Assembly: GCF_001439685.1 (NCBI RefSeq)
Contig: NZ_JYLH01000007.1
Coordinates: forward strand, 186,001-250,000
Source: Pseudomonas libanensis
GTDB taxonomy: Bacteria; Pseudomonadota; Gammaproteobacteria; Pseudomonadales; Pseudomonadaceae
Reading direction: 5' to 3'
DNA length: 64,000 bases
How positions within the stretch are numbered: the first letter of the stretch is position 1; the number at the start of each line of letters is the position of its first letter. A program made the position numbers and the translations under genes. The notes beneath the pieces are model-generated. The model had not been told where the DNA came from, searched no databases, and saw only the letters and a program-made list of their open reading frames with translations. Shown piece after piece: positions 25,167 through 33,276 of this stretch.

Positions 25167-27731
25167 ATGCGCACACGGATCACTTCTCTGTTGTACTCAG
25201 GCATTGCCTCAGCGATCGTACTGGCGGCCTGGCCGCTGGCCTCGTATGGGGCGTGTACCATCAACAATACGGCGGGCAACGACGCCTCCAAATGCGACAG
25301 CGCCACCGCGCCGGGCTTTAGCGATTACGGCGGCGATAACACGCTTGAAATCACCGCAACCGGCAGAGTGAGCGCAAATGTGGTGTACGGGGGCGGCAAT
25401 GATCTGGTCGATGTGAACGGCCCGAGTGCCGGGATCGATGGCAGCCTCGACCAAGGCGACGGCAACAATATTTTCCGGCTTAACCTGGGCAGTATCACCG
25501 GGTCGGTCAGCCAGGGCTCGGGCGCCGATGTCGCACAGATTTCCGGAGGCCAGGCCGGTGCTGTCACCCAGGGGTCAGGCATCGACCGTTTTGCCATGAG
25601 CGGCGGCACCATCGCCTCGCTGGAACAGGGCGACGGGCTGGACGTGTTCTCGATGAGCGGCGGTAGGATCATCGACGCGTTCGACGACGGTGACAGAGCG
25701 GTGATGACCGGGGGCAGGATTGGCCGCGTCAACATGAAACTTGACGACAACTTCTTTGATATGTCTGGCGGCACGATCGACCGCAACCTGGTGACCGGCT
25801 TCGGCAGGGACACTATCCTGATCTCGGGACTCGCGATCATCGGCGGCAATATCAGCGTAAGCGGCGGCAACGATCAGGTGGTCATCTCCGGTGGCACCGT
25901 CCACGGGCAGCTGCTGCTCAGCTTCGGCAATGATGACTTGGTCTGGTCCGGCGGCAACCTGCATTCTTCCGTGCTGATGGGGGAAGGCGACGATACCGCA
26001 TTGCTTCAGGGGCTGGTGGCAGCGCAGGTGGCTGCGGCGCAATTGCTGGATGGGGGCCTGGGCATCGATACCCTGACCCTGGACAACACCAAGGTCGGTG
26101 ACCCCGCCCTCTTCACCCAATGGGAAAACATCCGCCTGGGCAACGGCTCGCAAATGATCCTGGGCGGCACGTTGAAGCTGGGAGACAGCGCGACCGGCAG
26201 CGGTGCCCTGTCCATCGATGGCAGCAGTGCGCTGCTGGTCGGCACCGGCAGCATCGACCCATTCACCGCCGGCCAGCTGGTCAATGTGACCAACAGCGGC
26301 ACCCTCGACATGACCACCGGCAGCTCCACCGCCAGCGACACCTTGACCATCAACGGCAATTACACCGGCGACGGCGGGCGTCTGGCATTGCAAACCGTGT
26401 TGGGGGCAGACGACTCGGCCAGCGACAAACTGGTGGTCAGCAGCGGCACGCTGCAAGGCAGCACACGCCTGCTGGTCACCAACCTTGGGGGTGCTGGCGC
26501 CGCGACGTTGCAGGACGGCATCCAAGTGGTGCAAGCGATCAATGGCGCGAGCGGGACTGGTACGGCCTTTACCCTGGGCAACACGGTCACCGCCGGGGCG
26601 TTTGACTACTACCTGTACAAAGGGGGGGCCACGGTCGGAACCCGGGAAAACTACTACCTGCGCTCCACGATTCCAGCCACGCCGCAGCCCGAACCTGAAG
26701 GGCCGGTCACGCCGTTGCCGGAACCGGTAGCTCAAACCCCACCACTGCCACCTAACCCCACCGACAGGGAGATCCCGCTCTACCGTCCCGAAGTGCCGCT
26801 GTACGCTGCGCTGTTTCCCGCCGCCCAGCAAATCGTGCAAGGCATGCTCGGTACCTACCACGAGCGCATGGGCGACCAGAGCCGGCAACAACAAACCGGT
26901 GCCTTGCCGGCAGGTTGGGGCCGGATCTACGGCAACAGCAGCCGCCAGAGTTTCACTGGTGCGGTCAGCCCTACCCTGGATGGTTCGCTGACAGGCTTCC
27001 AAGTGGGCACCGATGTGTTCGCCAGCAGCCTGGACAACGGCCTGCTACAACGCCTCGGCTTCTTCGTCGGTCATAGCCGCCTCAAGGGCAATGTGAAAGG
27101 CTTCAACGGCGGCTGGGAGGACAAGGACGCCGGCAAGACCACATTGCGCGGCGACAGCCTGGGGGCCTACTGGACGCTGATCGGCGCCAACCAGGCTTAT
27201 CTCGACCTGGTGCTGATGGGTACTCGCTTTGATGGCAACACCGAGTCCGACCGTGGCGTGAAGATGAAAACCCGCGGGCATAACGTCACCGCCTCCGCCG
27301 AAGTCGGCTGGCCGCTGGCGCTCAGCGCCGACTGGGTCGTGGAGCCCCAGGCGCAGTTGATTGTCGGCAAAACCAAGCTGGACAGCCAGAACGATGGAAT
27401 TTCAGACATTTCCTATGACGCCGACACCAATGTCACTACGCGCCTGGGCGTGCGCCTGCGCGGCGACTACAGGGTCAATGGCATGCCGCTGCAGCCCTAT
27501 GTAAGGGCCAATGTCTGGCACGCCAGCGCCGGGGACAACAGCGTGCTTTTCAACCATGAGACCCGTATCGACACCGAGCAGAAATCCACCACGGTGGATG
27601 TCAGCCTTGGCGCTACCCTGGAAGTTGCACAGGATGTGAGCCTGTACGGTGAGATCGGTACCGAAAAGAATCTGGACAGCAATATGCTGCGCGGACGCCA
27701 AGGCACATTCGGCGTGAGAATGGAGTTCTAA
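25167..27731 (+). CDS. type V autotransporter with repeat passenger
   Basis: 854 residues. A signal peptide (MRTRITSLLYSGIASAIVLAAWPLASYG) precedes a passenger built first of 11 short repeats and then of pertactin-like beta-helix sequence (GGTLKLGDSATGSGALSIDGSS). A proline-rich linker lies around residue 510-540, and a C-terminal beta-barrel of about 290 residues ends in GVRMEF, with the terminal Phe expected for BAM recognition. The start at 25167 was chosen because it opens the signal peptide; an earlier in-frame ATG would add 22 non-signal residues. The passenger is probably surface-exposed; no protease or lipase motif is visible. Confidence 0.9.
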   Translation: MRTRITSLLYSGIASAIVLAAWPLASYGACTINNTAGNDASKCDSATAPGFSDYGGDNTLEITATGRVSANVVYGGGNDLVDVNGPSAGIDGSLDQGDGNNIFRLNLGSITGSVSQGSGADVAQISGGQAGAVTQGSGIDRFAMSGGTIASLEQGDGLDVFSMSGGRIIDAFDDGDRAVMTGGRIGRVNMKLDDNFFDMSGGTIDRNLVTGFGRDTILISGLAIIGGNISVSGGNDQVVISGGTVHGQLLLSFGNDDLVWSGGNLHSSVLMGEGDDTALLQGLVAAQVAAAQLLDGGLGIDTLTLDNTKVGDPALFTQWENIRLGNGSQMILGGTLKLGDSATGSGALSIDGSSALLVGTGSIDPFTAGQLVNVTNSGTLDMTTGSSTASDTLTINGNYTGDGGRLALQTVLGADDSASDKLVVSSGTLQGSTRLLVTNLGGAGAATLQDGIQVVQAINGASGTGTAFTLGNTVTAGAFDYYLYKGGATVGTRENYYLRSTIPATPQPEPEGPVTPLPEPVAQTPPLPPNPTDREIPLYRPEVPLYAALFPAAQQIVQGMLGTYHERMGDQSRQQQTGALPAGWGRIYGNSSRQSFTGAVSPTLDGSLTGFQVGTDVFASSLDNGLLQRLGFFVGHSRLKGNVKGFNGGWEDKDAGKTTLRGDSLGAYWTLIGANQAYLDLVLMGTRFDGNTESDRGVKMKTRGHNVTASAEVGWPLALSADWVVEPQAQLIVGKTKLDSQNDGISDISYDADTNVTTRLGVRLRGDYRVNGMPLQPYVRANVWHASAGDNSVLFNHETRIDTEQKSTTVDVSLGATLEVAQDVSLYGEIGTEKNLDSNMLRGRQGTFGVRMEF
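25389..26051 (+). repeat. 11 tandem about-20-residue repeats in autotransporter passenger
   Basis: Units of 17-24 codons follow the pattern G-x-G-x-D-x4-S-G-G-x-I-x5-Q, for example GSGIDRFAMSGGTIASLEQ and GDGLDVFSMSGGRIIDAFDD. The repeat is at protein level and diverged at DNA level, as in beta-solenoid coils. Confidence 0.85.
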
Positions 27732-27740
27732 AACGGCCTT

Positions 27741-27775
27741 TGTATCGCAGTGTATGCGGGGGCCACTGCGGTACA
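27741..27775 (+). terminator. hairpin after the autotransporter gene
   Basis: A stem of tgta plus cgcagtg pairs with cactgcg plus taca across one mismatch, with an 11-base loop. It begins nine bases past the autotransporter stop. No T-run follows, so it is a terminator-like structure only. Confidence 0.45.
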
Positions 27776-27959
27776 TAGTCTTTAACTCGGCGGGTTTTCT
27801 GACACCGACCAAATACATTGCCGCGTTCAACTGAGTGCAAGGTATCCATCCAGCTCCGGGAGGCTCGCCATGCAACGCCTGGCCCGCAACTCCTGGAAAA
27901 CTCCGTTAACTAATTCTTCCCCAAGGCTTTTTCCTGTGGATTCAATCTGCCACACTGAT

Positions 27960-27990
27960 GCGAATAATTATCAACAGATTTATTATTCGC
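27960..27990 (+). promoter_or_regulatory. Fur-box-like inverted repeat upstream of TonB receptor
   Basis: A nine-base perfect inverted repeat (gcgaataat at 27960-27968, attattcgc at 27982-27990) encloses aattatca, which resembles half of the Fur consensus (GATAATGATAATCATTATC). It lies 30-60 bases before the chosen ATG at 28021, as expected for an iron-repressed promoter. Confidence 0.55.
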
Positions 27991-28020
27991 CACGGATGGC
28001 CTCTGGGGAGCCCTATAACA

Positions 28021-30174
28021 ATGTTTGTGCAACAACGCGGCGGCAACGTTTTTTCACCCAGCCTGATGGCGATTGCCATTTGCCTGACAACCTCTCACGC
28101 GGCCCTGGCCGCCGATGCCGAAGCACCGGCCACCATTGAACTGGGCGCCACCGAGGTCTCCGGCCAGCAGCTTGGCCAAACCACCGAGGGCACCGAGTCG
28201 TACACCACTGGCTCGATGAGCACCGCGACCAAGCTCCCCCTGACCCTGCGTGAAACCCCGCAGGCCGTGACCGTGATCACCCGCCAGCGCATGGACGACC
28301 AGGCGATGACCAGCATCAACGATGTGGTCAACGCCACGCCCGGGCTGTTCCTGAACTACTCCAACGGCCCTGGCCGCCAGGCCTTTACCGCCCGCGGTTT
28401 CGACATCGACAACCTCATGTATGACGGTATCCCCAGCGGCTATAACGGCGCGTCAGTGGGCGCGCAGCCGAACCTGGCGATGTTCGACCGCGTCGAGGTG
28501 GTGCGCGGCGCTACCGGTCTGGTCACCGGCGCGGGCAACCCATCGGCCGCCATCAACCTGATCCGCAAGCGGCCTTTATATGAGCAGAAAGTCACCCTGA
28601 CCGGCGCCGCCGGCAGCTGGGACGACTACCGCGGCGAGCTCGATGCATCCAGCCCACTCAACGACAGTGGTACCTGGCGCGGCCGGGTCGTGACCTCCTA
28701 CCGCGATGCCAACAGTTTCATCGATAAAGCCGAGCAGGATCACGGCCTGTTCTATGCGGTGACCGAAGCCGACCTGAGCGAAGACACCAGCCTTACCCTC
28801 GGTTTCTCGAACCAGAAGGACAAGACCAACTACTTCTGGGGCTCATCGATGATCGGCCAGGATGGTCACCACCTGAACCTGTCGCGCTCCTACAACCCGG
28901 GCACCGACTGGGAGAACAAGGACCAGGAAATCAACACGGTATTCGCCGAGCTGCGCCAGCGCCTGGCCAATGACTGGAACCTTCAGGTCAACGCCAATTA
29001 TTCCGAACAGGATGCGTTGTTTTCCGGCTCCTACCAGTCGCGCTGGGCCGACAACACTCTGGCCCGCACGGTGTACCAGGCCACTTATGATGAAAACCAG
29101 GCGGGTCTCGACGCCTTTGCCAGCGGCCCGTTCCAGGCATTCGGGCGCACCCACGAACTGGTGGTCGGCGCCAGCAAGCGTATCTACGACATGACCACCC
29201 ACAACTACAGCCCGTACGACATGAACTGGCCGCTCAATGCCGGCAAGCCGAATTTCGTCCACACCAACAACGCGCGCGACGTCACCACCCAGGATGGTTT
29301 CTACCTGACCACGCGCCTGAGCCTGGCCGACCCGCTCAAGCTGATCCTCGGCGGGCGCCTGGACTGGTACGACTACGATAACCGCGATGGCGACGGCGAC
29401 TACAAGGTCACCCGCAACCTCACCCGCTACGCCGGCCTGATCTACGAGCTGGACGACCAGCACTCGGTGTATGTCAGCTACAGCGATATCTTCACGCCAC
29501 AGAAGGAAAAGAACACCAGCGCGACCCCGCTCAAGCCGATCGTCGGCAAGAACTATGAAGTGGGTATCAAGGGCGAATACCTGGGCGGTGCGCTGAATGC
29601 GAGCCTGGCGGTGTTCCGCGTCGACCAGGAAAACCGCGGCGTACAGATCGTCGTGCCGGATTGCCCGCAGGCCTCCTGCTACCAAGCTTCGGGCGAAATC
29701 CGCAGCCAGGGCATCGACTTCGAACTGCAAGGCGCCTTGACTGAGAACTGGCAGGTCGGCGGTGGTTATACCTACGCGCGCACCCACACCATCAAGGACG
29801 CCGCCAACCCGCAGAAGGTCAACAAGCAGTTCGACACCGACACCCCGGAGCACCTGTTCAAGCTGACCACCCGCTATAACTTTCAGGGCCCGCTGGAAAA
29901 ACTTCGCGTGGGCGGCAACATTTCCTGGCAGAGCCGCATGTACAACGACATCGCACTGGCAGATGGCAGCCAATACCGGCTCAAGCAAGGCGGCTATGCC
30001 GTCACCGACCTGATGGCCGGTTACCGGGTCAACCAGCACCTGGACCTGCAGCTCAACGCCAACAACATCTTCGACCGCAAGTACTACCAGGCCATCGCTG
30101 ACTCCGCCAGCTATGGCGGTGATTCCTATGGCGCTCCGCGCAACATGATGCTGACCGCCAAGTACAGCTTCTAA
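28021..30174 (+). CDS. TonB-dependent siderophore receptor
   Basis: Outer-membrane ferric-siderophore transporter of 717 residues. A signal peptide ends near SHAALAADA, followed directly by a TonB-box-like segment and the plug (LPLTLRETPQAVTVITRQRMDDQAMTSINDVV). A 22-strand barrel ends in AKYSF with terminal Phe. There is no N-terminal signalling (STN) domain, unlike the receptor at 33277, so this one probably does not signal to a sigma factor. ATG at 28021 was chosen because GGGGAG precedes it and the Fur-like box would otherwise lie inside the gene. Substrate unknown. Confidence 0.92.
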   Translation: MFVQQRGGNVFSPSLMAIAICLTTSHAALAADAEAPATIELGATEVSGQQLGQTTEGTESYTTGSMSTATKLPLTLRETPQAVTVITRQRMDDQAMTSINDVVNATPGLFLNYSNGPGRQAFTARGFDIDNLMYDGIPSGYNGASVGAQPNLAMFDRVEVVRGATGLVTGAGNPSAAINLIRKRPLYEQKVTLTGAAGSWDDYRGELDASSPLNDSGTWRGRVVTSYRDANSFIDKAEQDHGLFYAVTEADLSEDTSLTLGFSNQKDKTNYFWGSSMIGQDGHHLNLSRSYNPGTDWENKDQEINTVFAELRQRLANDWNLQVNANYSEQDALFSGSYQSRWADNTLARTVYQATYDENQAGLDAFASGPFQAFGRTHELVVGASKRIYDMTTHNYSPYDMNWPLNAGKPNFVHTNNARDVTTQDGFYLTTRLSLADPLKLILGGRLDWYDYDNRDGDGDYKVTRNLTRYAGLIYELDDQHSVYVSYSDIFTPQKEKNTSATPLKPIVGKNYEVGIKGEYLGGALNASLAVFRVDQENRGVQIVVPDCPQASCYQASGEIRSQGIDFELQGALTENWQVGGGYTYARTHTIKDAANPQKVNKQFDTDTPEHLFKLTTRYNFQGPLEKLRVGGNISWQSRMYNDIALADGSQYRLKQGGYAVTDLMAGYRVNQHLDLQLNANNIFDRKYYQAIADSASYGGDSYGAPRNMMLTAKYSF

Positions 30175-30189
30175 GCGCCCATGCTGCTG

Positions 30190-30215
30190 CGGCTGCCTGT
30201 TCGGGCAGCCGTTCT
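30190..30215 (+). terminator. intrinsic terminator after TonB receptor gene
   Basis: An eight-base perfect stem (cggctgcc and ggcagccg) with a six-base loop is followed by ttct. It starts 15 bases after the receptor stop and separates it from the chemoreceptor gene. Confidence 0.65.
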
Positions 30216-30357
30216 AAAGTCCGCAAAAGGTCCGCCGATAAAGCGTTGGCAACCGCAAAAATCCCGAACATCTGCTTCACTCCACAGCGGCAGGCCTTCG
30301 TGGCACGCCGCGTGCTTGCTCGACCTCGGCCACCCCACCCTCATGGAGTAAGAGTGA

Positions 30358-31851
30358 ATGCCCGTCCGCCCACGTTTTCTTGAGCACTACCGCAAGGCCG
30401 ACCGCATCATGCTGGCATTGATCTGGCTGATGTCGCTATTCTCCCTGGGGTTGGCGTTCTGGCATGACACCTGGCTACAGGCGCTGATCGTCGGTGGCGG
30501 CACCGGCGTGGTGCTGACCGCGCTCTACCGCCTCATCGGCGGCACCCGTGTGATGCGCTGTGCACTGGGCGCCGGCCTGATGGTGATGGCGGCGCTGCAC
30601 ATCAACCAGGCCCATGGGGTGATCGAAGCCCACTTCGGCATCTTCGCATTACTGGCGGTGTTGACCTTCTACCGTGACTGGCTGCCGATCCTGGTGGCGG
30701 CGCTGACCATCGCCGCGCATCACCTGGTGTTCCACGCGTTGCAGCATCAGGGTTTTCCGGTGTTTGTGATGGAGCATCACGGCGGCTGGACGATGATCTT
30801 CGTTCATGCGTTCTACGTGGTGATGGAAACCGTCGCCCTGCTCTACCTGGCGGTGCACAGCCAGGCCGAAGCGGTCGAGAGCCAGGAAATGCTCGAGAAG
30901 ATGCTCGCCGTCACCTCGCAGCTCACCGTGGAATCGGCCAAAGGCGAAGGCAAGTCGCGAGTCTCCCTGGCCACGCGTTTCGACCACTTCCTGCAACAGC
31001 TCACCCACCTCATCGATGGCGTTGCCCGCGATTCCCACGGCCTGGGGCAACTCGGCCAGGAACTGGCCACCGCCAGCGGCACCCTGGAAAAAGGCGCGCA
31101 CCATCAACTGGCGCAGATCGGCGAGATGACCGGTTCGATGCAGCGCCTGGAAGCCGCCACCGGTCACATCACGGTGCAGGTCGAACAAGCGGTGGAACAC
31201 GCAAGCCAGGCCAGCCAGCAGATTGTCCGCGGTCAGGAAAGCGTCGGTCGCGCCCAGTATGAAATCAGCCAATTGGCGTCACGCATCAACGACACCGAAT
31301 CCACCGTGCAATCCCTGGCCGTGCAGGCCGAGCAAATCGGCTCGGTGCTGGAAGTGATCAGCAGCATCGCCAACCAGACCAACCTGTTGGCCCTCAACGC
31401 CGCCATCGAAGCCGCCCGCGCCGGCGAGCAGGGCCGGGGCTTTGCCGTGGTGGCCGATGAAGTGCGCAGCCTGGCCCAGCGCACTGCCCTGTCCACCCAG
31501 GAAATCAAGACCATCATCGAGGGCCTGCAACAGGGCAGCCGCCAGGCCGTCGAAGCCATGCACGCCAGCCGCGAAGGCGTTGAGCGCTGTGTGGAAGATA
31601 GCCAGTTGGCGGTGGACATGCTTCACGCCGTGGGCCAGGACATTGCCCACATCGATCAACTCAACGGCCATATCGTCACCACCACCCGCGAGCAGAGCTC
31701 GGCGAACCTGGAAATTGTCGAGCGCTTGCAGTCTGTGCAAACCATCGCCCGGAACACCGCCGACGACGTCGAGACCCTCGCCCGCAGCAGCGAACGCCTG
31801 CCGCCGATTGCGGTGCGGCTGGATGCGCTGGGGCGCAGGTTTCATTCTTAA
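30358..31851 (+). CDS. methyl-accepting chemotaxis protein with histidine-rich multi-helix N-terminus
   Basis: 497 residues. Instead of a periplasmic sensor, the first 165 residues form about six membrane helices. Histidines cluster in and between them (His81, 86, 92, 121, 122, 126, 130, 140, 141, 150), including [10 protein letters not shown] and EHHGG. A cytoplasmic signalling domain with intact tip follows ([36 protein letters not shown]). Such membrane-embedded sensor regions may bind a metal or heme or sense membrane or redox state; no ligand is established here. The gene is monocistronic, with a REP pair after it. Confidence 0.88.
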   Translation: MPVRPRFLEHYRKADRIMLALIWLMSLFSLGLAFWHDTWLQALIVGGGTGVVLTALYRLIGGTRVMRCALGAGLMVMAALHINQAHGVIEAHFGIFALLAVLTFYRDWLPILVAALTIAAHHLVFHALQHQGFPVFVMEHHGGWTMIFVHAFYVVMETVALLYLAVHSQAEAVESQEMLEKMLAVTSQLTVESAKGEGKSRVSLATRFDHFLQQLTHLIDGVARDSHGLGQLGQELATASGTLEKGAHHQLAQIGEMTGSMQRLEAATGHITVQVEQAVEHASQASQQIVRGQESVGRAQYEISQLASRINDTESTVQSLAVQAEQIGSVLEVISSIANQTNLLALNAAIEAARAGEQGRGFAVVADEVRSLAQRTALSTQEIKTIIEGLQQGSRQAVEAMHASREGVERCVEDSQLAVDMLHAVGQDIAHIDQLNGHIVTTTREQSSANLEIVERLQSVQTIARNTADDVETLARSSERLPPIAVRLDALGRRFHS

Positions 31852-31883
31852 GTAGAGCTCCAGACACACGAGGGTCAAAATCT

Positions 31884-31966
31884 GGGAGGGGGCTTGCCCC
31901 CGATGGCCATAGGTATCTACACAAGGTCGGCTGTCAGGCCGCCATCGGAGGCAAGCCTCCTCCCAC
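31884..31966. repeat. inverted REP pair (REPIN-like)
   Basis: A gggagggggcttgcccccgatggc element at 31884-31907 faces an imperfect reverse complement (gccatcggaggcaagcctcctcccac) at 31941-31966, with a 33-base spacer. Same REP family as the pair at 43187. Confidence 0.85.
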
Positions 31967-32102
31967 AGTTGGACCGCGGCTAGAGTGCACGCCACCGGTC
32001 GAGCTATTAAAGCAACCGACAACCTCCTACACTGCCGACATTCATGCTTACCTGCGCAGCCTCGCTTTTCTGCCCGCCTCGCCTCCTACCAGGACTCCAG
32101 AC

Positions 32103-33230
32103 ATGCGCCTGCCCGACTTCATCCTTGAGCACCTCGAACCGATCCTGCAAGCCTGGGAAGATTTCGCCAGAACCATCAAGACGCCGGGCGGGGACCTCGA
32201 TAGCGTGGCGCTGCGCGATCATGCCGAGCAGATGTTGCGGGCAATCGTGAGCGACTTGCGCACCACGCAGACCAAGCGAGAGCAAACCGCCAAGGCCCAA
32301 GGGCTGATTCCGGCCGATGACCAGGAAACCGCCGCTGAAACCCACGCAATCACGCGCCTGATGGCCGGTTTCACGATTGATCAAATGGTCTCGGAATACC
32401 GTGCACTCAGAACCAGTGTCGTCAGCCAATGGATGAGGCAGGTCAGCGAGGGCACGCCAATCAATGTCGACGACATGACCCGGTTCCACGAGGCCATCGA
32501 TCAGGCGCTCGCCGAGTCCATCGCCAGCTATTCACGTGCGGTCGAAGCGTCACGCAATGTGTTCCTGGGCATACTCGGCCATGACCTGCGCACGCCGTTG
32601 GGCGCGATCCTGCTGGGAGCCGACGTGCTCAGGCGTTCAAAGGGCATCGGCGCCCGGGACAACAAAATCGCCAACCAGATGTACACCAGCGTGCGCCGAG
32701 CGAGCCAGATTGTGGGCGACCTGCTTGACCTGACACGCTGCCAGATGGGCCCGGGCATCCCGGTAAAAACCGCGGATATTGATCTCGCCCCGCTGTGCCA
32801 GCGGGTGGTGGAAGAAATCCAGGCGTTTCATCCTGAGGCCAATGTCATGTTCGACGTGAAGGCTGCGGTTTCAGGCAAATTTGATGGCGCCAGAATGGAA
32901 CAAGTCTTCTCCAACATTATCAGCAACGCGGTACAGCATGGGGATACCACACGCCCTATCAAGGTCGAGCTGGGAACCTTGGAGGATTGCGCGGTATTCA
33001 CCGTACACAACAATGGCGAGGCGATCCCCGAGGACGTGCTGCCCTTCATATTCAACCCCATGGGCCGTTTCTCACAGCGCTCGGCAATCGATCTCGGCTC
33101 CGCAGAAGGATTGGGCTTGGGCCTCTTCATTGCTTCGGAAATCGTCGCATCCCATGCCGGCTCCATCGAAGTCAGCTCGGATGCAGAACAGGGCACAGTC
33201 TTTAGCGTGAGGCTTCCCCTCGACCGGTAA
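32103..33230 (+). CDS. orphan sensor histidine kinase with RsbRD-like N-terminus
   Basis: 375 residues and no membrane helix, so cytoplasmic. Residues 1-140 resemble the RsbRD_N helical sensor domain (ITRLMAGFTIDQMVSEYRALR). A HisKA domain with phospho-acceptor His160 (LGHDLRTPLGAIL) follows. The HATPase domain shows the N box (NIISNAVQHG) and the glycine boxes (AEGLGLGLFIASEIV). No response regulator lies nearby and there is no receiver domain, so its partner is elsewhere. It converges on the TonB receptor gene at 33277 with 46 bases between stops. Confidence 0.88.
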   Translation: MRLPDFILEHLEPILQAWEDFARTIKTPGGDLDSVALRDHAEQMLRAIVSDLRTTQTKREQTAKAQGLIPADDQETAAETHAITRLMAGFTIDQMVSEYRALRTSVVSQWMRQVSEGTPINVDDMTRFHEAIDQALAESIASYSRAVEASRNVFLGILGHDLRTPLGAILLGADVLRRSKGIGARDNKIANQMYTSVRRASQIVGDLLDLTRCQMGPGIPVKTADIDLAPLCQRVVEEIQAFHPEANVMFDVKAAVSGKFDGARMEQVFSNIISNAVQHGDTTRPIKVELGTLEDCAVFTVHNNGEAIPEDVLPFIFNPMGRFSQRSAIDLGSAEGLGLGLFIASEIVASHAGSIEVSSDAEQGTVFSVRLPLDR

Positions 33231-33276
33231 GCCCCCCACGGGGTTAAGGGCTTGATCGGGCGATAAGAGCGCTTCA

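Noticed and set aside
28843..30039. 398-codon open frame antisense to the first TonB receptor
   Set aside because: No motif, low-complexity Val/Ala/Gly peptide, and the receptor frame is complete through to its terminal Phe.
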